From: Spirochaetia bacterium
Lineage (GTDB): Bacteria > Spirochaetota > Spirochaetia > Sphaerochaetales > Sphaerochaetaceae
Length of the DNA: 56,173 nt
Direction: 5' to 3'
Assembly (NCBI GenBank): GCA_009929055.1
Contig: SABI01000001.1
Span: forward strand, 1 to 56,173
Below, piece after piece: positions 52,478 to 56,173 of the stretch. Each line of letters starts with the position of its first letter. The first letter of the stretch is position 1. The notes below the pieces were generated by a model that worked only from the letters and a program-made list of their open reading frames with translations, was not told the origin of the DNA and searched no databases. The translations under genes and the position numbers were made by a program.

Positions 52478-53284
52478 TCATCCCTGTTTTTCGGGACTCT
52501 CTACATGGTATTTGATGGTCTCAATTGAGACAGCTTTAGCTGAATCATCTAGTTCTACTATTACCCCTTGAGCTTCTAATGTTCCCCACGTTTCAATGCT
52601 GCGAGATGGTACTTGTGTAATAAATCTCGTAATTTCAGTTTTGGCTTCAAATCCACCAACACCACTTATACTACCACACATTCCATTATCAGTAATCATT
52701 GCAGTATTGAGGGCTAATAATCTCGCATCACTTGTTAGAACTTTTGTGTGAGTTCCAATCATTGCAGCAATTCGCCCATCAACATGGAAGGCCATCGTAT
52801 TCTTTTCGGCAGTAGTTGATGCATGGAATTGTAAAAAGATTGCATCTGTATCCTCTTTTAGTCTATCAATAAGGGTGTTTATGATGATAAAGGGGTTAGA
52901 AACACTAATTCTTGAGAATTCAGATGTTCCTAATAAGGTAATAAAAGCACATTTCTTTCCATTTATTTCAACAATTTTATATCCTTTGCCAGGACTCGAT
53001 GAAGGAAAGTTTGCGGGTCTAATGATTTTACTAGTAGTGGAAATTGAATCAACCATATCTTTTTTAAAATATGTTTTCTCTCCAGTTGTAATGAGATCAA
53101 GTCCGCTTTTAAAGAGTTGGATGGCATGAATGTGCCCAATTCCAAATCCATTTGTGGCCCCTTCTCCATTAGCAACGCAAAAATCAATGTGGTGTTCTTC
53201 TTTAAGAGCTTTTAGCCCTTTCTTTATTACGTGCAATCCTGGCTTTCCAACTATTTCACCAAGAAACAATATTCTAGTTTTCAT
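52478..53284 (-). CDS. YmdB-like (TIGR00282) metallophosphoesterase, altered metal site
   Basis: 268-residue member of the YmdB family, whose Bacillus prototype is a di-metal phosphodiesterase. The fold markers are kept: LFLGEIVGKPG, VANGEGA near 38, FHASTTAEK near 153, GTHTKV near 178 and ITDNGMCG near 197. Several metal ligands differ. Family Asp8 is Glu10, Asn40 is Gly42, Asn67/His68 are Glu69/Lys70 (TTGEKTY instead of GNHT), and His177 is Lys181, while Glu41, His154 and His179 remain. It may be inactive or changed. It starts the lpt/rpoN block. The ATG has no SD and lies 7 nt after a -10 box. Confidence 0.85.
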   Translation of the reverse strand: MKTRILFLGEIVGKPGLHVIKKGLKALKEEHHIDFCVANGEGATNGFGIGHIHAIQLFKSGLDLITTGEKTYFKKDMVDSISTTSKIIRPANFPSSSPGKGYKIVEINGKKCAFITLLGTSEFSRISVSNPFIIINTLIDRLKEDTDAIFLQFHASTTAEKNTMAFHVDGRIAAMIGTHTKVLTSDARLLALNTAMITDNGMCGSISGVGGFEAKTEITRFITQVPSRSIETWGTLEAQGVIVELDDSAKAVSIETIKYHVESPEKQG

Positions 53285-53291
53285 ACGTCAT

Positions 53292-53320
53292 ACTGTAATG
53301 TTCTTTTCAACCTTTTTCAA
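53292..53320 (-). promoter_or_regulatory. Promoter of the ymdB-like/lpt/rpoN block (leaderless architecture)
   Basis: Minus strand: TTGAAA (53315-53320), 17 bp, TACAGT (53292-53297). Exactly 7 nt separate the box from the ATG at 53284. Confidence 0.55.
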
Positions 53321-53383
53321 GTTTGCTTGCTTCCTTTATGTTCATGACTTAGAATCATAGTATAGCCGTTAAGGGGGATATAC

Positions 53384-55489
53384 GTGAAACACTATCTTCG
53401 TGCTCAATTATTTCAATATTTAATGAGTACTTATTATATGGGACTAAGAGAAGTTCCAGAACAAAGGGTTCTTCCTTTCAATTTTCGTTACCAAAAACCA
53501 AAAGAACTTCTTAGCAAAATGAGCGATAGTGAAAAACTTACCCTTATTGCAGGAATAAAAAACTTCTGCATTCCTGGAGTCGATTCTTTAAATCTCCCTC
53601 CTGTTTGGATGAGCGATGCCTCTAGTGGAGTGAGGGGTGTTGATGCCAATGTTACCTCTTTTCCATCTGTTATTGCGATGGGCTCTACTTTTAACAAAGA
53701 CCTTATAAAAAAAGGGGGCGAAATAATTGCCAAAGAGTGTCGTGCTCTTGGTATTTCAATTCTTCTTGCCCCTGGGGTGAATATTGCCCGAGTTCCAATT
53801 AATGGAAGAAACTTTGAATATTTCGGAGAAGACCCATATCTCGCTAAGATGATGGCCCTTTCCTATGTAAAAGGGGTTCAAAGTAAAGGGGTAGGGGTAA
53901 GTGTAAAACATTTTGCGTGTAATAATAGTGAATATGATCGGCATAAGAGTAATTCAATAGTTGATGAGAGAACTTTGAGAGAGATATACCTCCCCCCATT
54001 TAAAACATGTGTGGAGGGTGGTGCTGTTGGGATTATGACAAGTTATAATCAAATAAATGGGGAATATGGGAGTGAACATTCCTATTTACTCACTCAGATT
54101 TTACGAAAAGAGTGGAACTATAAGTATATGGTCATTAGTGACTGGAATAGCCTGTATTCAAAAGATGCTTCTCTAGCTCATGGTGTCGATATTGAGATGC
54201 CAAAAAGAAAATACTTTCCTAAACCTGATACTATTCTTACTGAGGAACAACGAGAACAGGTAGATGAAAAAGTATTACATATATTGAACTCTATTGATGC
54301 TATTGGTGCCTATAAGAGAGACCTCCTTGATAAAAGAGATCAGTTAAAAACAAAAGAGCATGAAAATATTGCCCTTAGTATTGCCAAAGAGTCTCTTGTT
54401 TTATTAAAGAATGAAAATGTGCTCCCTTTAATCTCTAGAAAAGTGAAGAGGATAGCTGTTGTGGGAAGGTTTGCAACAAAAGAGCCAACAGGGGGAGGAG
54501 GCTCTAGTTTTATAAAACAATCTTACCCCGGTCGTTCTATTGAAAAGGAGATAAAAGAGGCCTTTCCTAATTGTTCAGTAACAAGCTTTAAAAAGAGATG
54601 GTATAAGAGTCGAGAGATTTCTCAGTATGTCAGTTCATGTGATGCTGTTATTGTGAGTGTTGGATTTAATCATGTTGATGAAAGTGAAGCATATGATAGA
54701 AGATGGACTCTACACAATTCTGATATTGAAGATATTACTCATGCAAGTAAGATGAATGATCATACTATTGTTGTCGTTCACTCGGGGGGTGCATTAGAGA
54801 TGCCTTCTTGGTACCATCTTCCTCATGCAATTATCTATAGTGGGTATTTGGGCTCTTATTCTGCAAAAGCTATTAAGGGTCTTTTATTTGGTGAATTTAG
54901 TCCTAGTGGGCGTCTTCCTTTTACTATTGCACACAAATTAGAAGACTATGTTAGTATGGAAAACTATCCAAAAGATTTTGATAAAATTTCTTTAAGAAGA
55001 ATCGTTGTAGGACAAGGAAAACCTCATGTAAGAAATATTATTGATATCCCTTATGATGAGAAGCTGATGGTAGGATACCGTCAGTTTGATACGATTGGAC
55101 CTGATCCTCTCTATCCATTTGGGTCTGGGTTAAGTTATGCTTCTTTCAAGTACGAGGGGCTTATTGTAGAACAGAATGAGAATAAGCTCTCTATTTCATT
55201 TACTCTTACTAATACAAGTTCAATAGTAGCAAGTGAAGTTCCTCAGTTGTATATACGACCAAAAGTGAGTAATCGTGAAAAACCTTTTCAACAGTTGAAA
55301 GGATTTACGAAGGAGTCTCTTAAAGCTAAAGAAAAGAGAGTGGTCTCTTTTTCCCTAAGTGAAGAAGATTTCTCCTATTGGGATGATGATAAGAAGAAGT
55401 GGGTAGTAGATAAAGAGCCCTATACTGTTTGTATTGGTAGCTCTTCAAAAGATCTTAGGTTGGTAAGTGAAGAAATAATAATGCCCTGA
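53384..55489 (+). CDS. Beta-glucosidase, GH3 family
   Basis: 701-residue glycoside hydrolase for beta-linked glucose (or xylose). The first domain has WMSDASSGVRG near 75, ARVPINGRNFEYFGEDPYLA near 135, VSVKHFACNNSEYDRHKSN near 172 and the nucleophile Asp253 in ISDWNS. The second alpha/beta domain starts near 395 with IAVVGRFATKEPTGGGGSS, and a C-terminal fibronectin-like domain ends it. No signal peptide is seen, so it is cytoplasmic. GTG start after AAGGGGG. It is divergent from the ymdB-like gene. Confidence 0.95.
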   Translation: MKHYLRAQLFQYLMSTYYMGLREVPEQRVLPFNFRYQKPKELLSKMSDSEKLTLIAGIKNFCIPGVDSLNLPPVWMSDASSGVRGVDANVTSFPSVIAMGSTFNKDLIKKGGEIIAKECRALGISILLAPGVNIARVPINGRNFEYFGEDPYLAKMMALSYVKGVQSKGVGVSVKHFACNNSEYDRHKSNSIVDERTLREIYLPPFKTCVEGGAVGIMTSYNQINGEYGSEHSYLLTQILRKEWNYKYMVISDWNSLYSKDASLAHGVDIEMPKRKYFPKPDTILTEEQREQVDEKVLHILNSIDAIGAYKRDLLDKRDQLKTKEHENIALSIAKESLVLLKNENVLPLISRKVKRIAVVGRFATKEPTGGGGSSFIKQSYPGRSIEKEIKEAFPNCSVTSFKKRWYKSREISQYVSSCDAVIVSVGFNHVDESEAYDRRWTLHNSDIEDITHASKMNDHTIVVVHSGGALEMPSWYHLPHAIIYSGYLGSYSAKAIKGLLFGEFSPSGRLPFTIAHKLEDYVSMENYPKDFDKISLRRIVVGQGKPHVRNIIDIPYDEKLMVGYRQFDTIGPDPLYPFGSGLSYASFKYEGLIVEQNENKLSISFTLTNTSSIVASEVPQLYIRPKVSNREKPFQQLKGFTKESLKAKEKRVVSFSLSEEDFSYWDDDKKKWVVDKEPYTVCIGSSSKDLRLVSEEIIMP

Positions 55490-55508
55490 AGCTAAATACC
55501 TCAGGGCA
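55472..55508 (-). terminator. Terminator of tpx
   Basis: 8-bp stem TGCCCTGA (55482-55489) / TCAGGGCA (55501-55508). On the minus strand it is followed by a T-rich tail (TTATTATTTCTT). It also covers the GH3 stop codon but has no T-run on the plus strand. Confidence 0.6.
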
Positions 55509-55532
55509 CCAATAGTAGAGAAAAGGGGCTCT

Positions 55533-56021
55533 TTATTTCTTAAGAGCTTCTAATGCTGCTTCATAATTTGGGTGATTTGTTACTTCACTTACATATTCTA
55601 CATATGTGACTCTGTTTGATTCATCGAGCAAAAATATACTTCGAGCGATGAGTCCTACATTCGGTAAGTATGTTCCAAATGCATGGGCAAAGCTTCTGTC
55701 TTTGTGGTCACTTACTGTAATTACGTTCTTCACTCCATGAGCTCCGCACCAACGAGCTTGAGCAAATGGGAGATCCATTGAAACAGTTAATACTGTCACA
55801 TTAGGGAATTTTGTTGCTTCCTCATTGAATCTTCTTACTTCAGCATCACATACTGATGTGTCTAGAGATGGAACTGCTACAATGAGCTTTTTCCCTTTTA
55901 TATCACTAAGTTTAAATGGGCTTAAATCATTATTAACAGCTGTAAAATCAGCAATTGTATCACCAACACGAACTTCTTGACCAACTAGTTCAACTACGTT
56001 TCCGGCAAATGTTACTTTCAT
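55533..56021 (-). CDS. tpx: Thiol peroxidase
   Basis: 162-residue peroxiredoxin of the Tpx type, which reduces lipid and hydrogen peroxides with thioredoxin. Peroxidatic Cys58 lies in PSLDTSVCDAEVRRFN and resolving Cys92 in ARWCGAHGVKN. I start at ATG 56021, with AAGGAAGG upstream; an in-frame upstream start at 56078 overlaps its promoter. Single gene with its own promoter and terminator. Confidence 0.97.
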   Translation of the reverse strand: MKVTFAGNVVELVGQEVRVGDTIADFTAVNNDLSPFKLSDIKGKKLIVAVPSLDTSVCDAEVRRFNEEATKFPNVTVLTVSMDLPFAQARWCGAHGVKNVITVSDHKDRSFAHAFGTYLPNVGLIARSIFLLDESNRVTYVEYVSEVTNHPNYEAALEALKK

Positions 56022-56049
56022 ATAGTACCTTCCTTCATTTATTACTTTC

Positions 56050-56078
56050 AAGATAATAAAGAAATATTTAATAGGCAA
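56050..56078 (-). promoter_or_regulatory. Promoter of tpx
   Basis: Minus strand: TTGCCT (56073-56078), 17 bp, TATCTT (56050-56055). Confidence 0.6.
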
Positions 56079-56088
56079 TCTGTTTTAG

Positions 56089-56116
56089 TTGACACTACTC
56101 AATTCTTCACTATATC
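56089..56116 (+). promoter_or_regulatory. Promoter of tRNA-Leu
   Basis: Consensus TTGACA (56089-56094), 16 bp, TATATC (56111-56116), ending 12 nt before the tRNA. Confidence 0.65.
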
Positions 56117-56128
56117 ATTTCCACCAAC

Positions 56129-56173
56129 GCCCAGATGGCGGAATTGGTAGACGCGCTAGGTTCAGGTCCTAGT
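56129..56173 (+). tRNA. tRNA-Leu (anticodon CAG), cut by the window end
   Basis: The acceptor 5' strand GCCCAGA, a D arm with GGCGGAATTGG and an anticodon arm with CTAGG-TTCAGGT-CCTAG (CAG) are present. The variable arm and 3' half lie beyond the window. This layout is typical of bacterial tRNA-Leu. Confidence 0.93.

Noticed and set aside
55482..55508. Hairpin as terminator of the GH3 gene
   Set aside because: The stem covers the GH3 stop codon and the plus-strand downstream is CCAATAG with no T-run; the T-rich tail is on the minus strand, for tpx.
56022..56078. N-terminal extension of thiol peroxidase
   Set aside because: It would overlap the tpx promoter, and the Tpx family starts at the later ATG with a strong SD.
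1..56173. CRISPR array, transposase, prophage or attachment site
   Set aside because: No regular repeat-spacer pattern, no IS-like inverted ends, no integrase or phage genes, and no partial tRNA repeat near either tRNA.

Overview
This window is an AT-rich stretch of bacterial chromosome, almost certainly from a spirochaete. The signs are an archaeal-type PheRS pair, an EF-G of the spirochaete/mitochondrial EF-G1 type (HIDSGKTT in the G1 loop), carD-ispD-ispF, many small lipoproteins with spirochaete-like lipoboxes, HPr kinase plus HPr, and ThyX. A relative of Sphaerochaeta or Treponema from an anoxic, carbohydrate-rich habitat fits best, but the genus is inferred. I see no phage, insertion sequence, CRISPR array or clear recent transfer. 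Genes are tightly packed and many stops and starts overlap.

Layout. 1-4.4 kb: end of a SIMPL-domain protein, a GNAT acetyltransferase, a GH36 alpha-galactosidase and a divergent mutarotase-fold protein. 4.4-9.5 kb: six lipoprotein genes (COG3014 family, LpoB-like, four LPP20-like). 9.55-13.1 kb: tRNA-Cys, then a DeoR-type regulator with a malate/lactate dehydrogenase and malic enzyme. 13-15.6 kb: unknown protein, AlaX-type editing protein, VTT/DedA-like membrane protein. 15.6-19.5 kb: purine operon hpt - HPT1-like phosphoribosyltransferase - purA - purB. 19.6-25.5 kb: SulP transporter, flavin reductase with E1 alpha and beta of a 2-oxoacid dehydrogenase, purH. 25.6-31 kb: pheS-pheT, EEP-like lipoprotein, BCP peroxiredoxin, cysteine-rich small protein, HIT protein. 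31-38 kb: fusA, a P-loop protein, carD-ispD-ispF, malQ. 38-45 kb: lipoate ligase with a solute-binding protein, rsmE, thyX, an E2-like catalytic-domain protein, uvrC. 45-53.3 kb: two minus-strand blocks, hprK-ptsH-lexA-holA and ymdB-like - rseC - lptC - lptA - lptB - rpoN, with hpf between. 53.4-56.2 kb: GH3 beta-glucosidase, tpx and the start of a tRNA-Leu.

How the genes connect. Alpha-galactosidase, GH3 and malQ point to growth on plant oligosaccharides and glucans. HPr and HPr kinase could link sugar state to regulation. The malate dehydrogenase/malic enzyme pair would exchange reducing equivalents between malate, oxaloacetate and pyruvate. BCP and Tpx are peroxide defences of an oxygen-avoiding cell. 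The lptABC genes imply export of some glycolipid to an outer membrane, and the lipoprotein cluster probably acts at that envelope.

Most notable: (i) several genes have a recognisable -10 box exactly 7 nt before an ATG that lacks a Shine-Dalgarno sequence, suggesting leaderless mRNAs; (ii) a YmdB-family protein with several metal ligands replaced; (iii) an E2-fold protein with no lipoyl domain and Glu in place of the catalytic His; (iv) the six-lipoprotein cluster; (v) phased TTCA repeats over the DeoR-gene promoter; (vi) a Phe-rich mini-ORF and hairpin before pheST.
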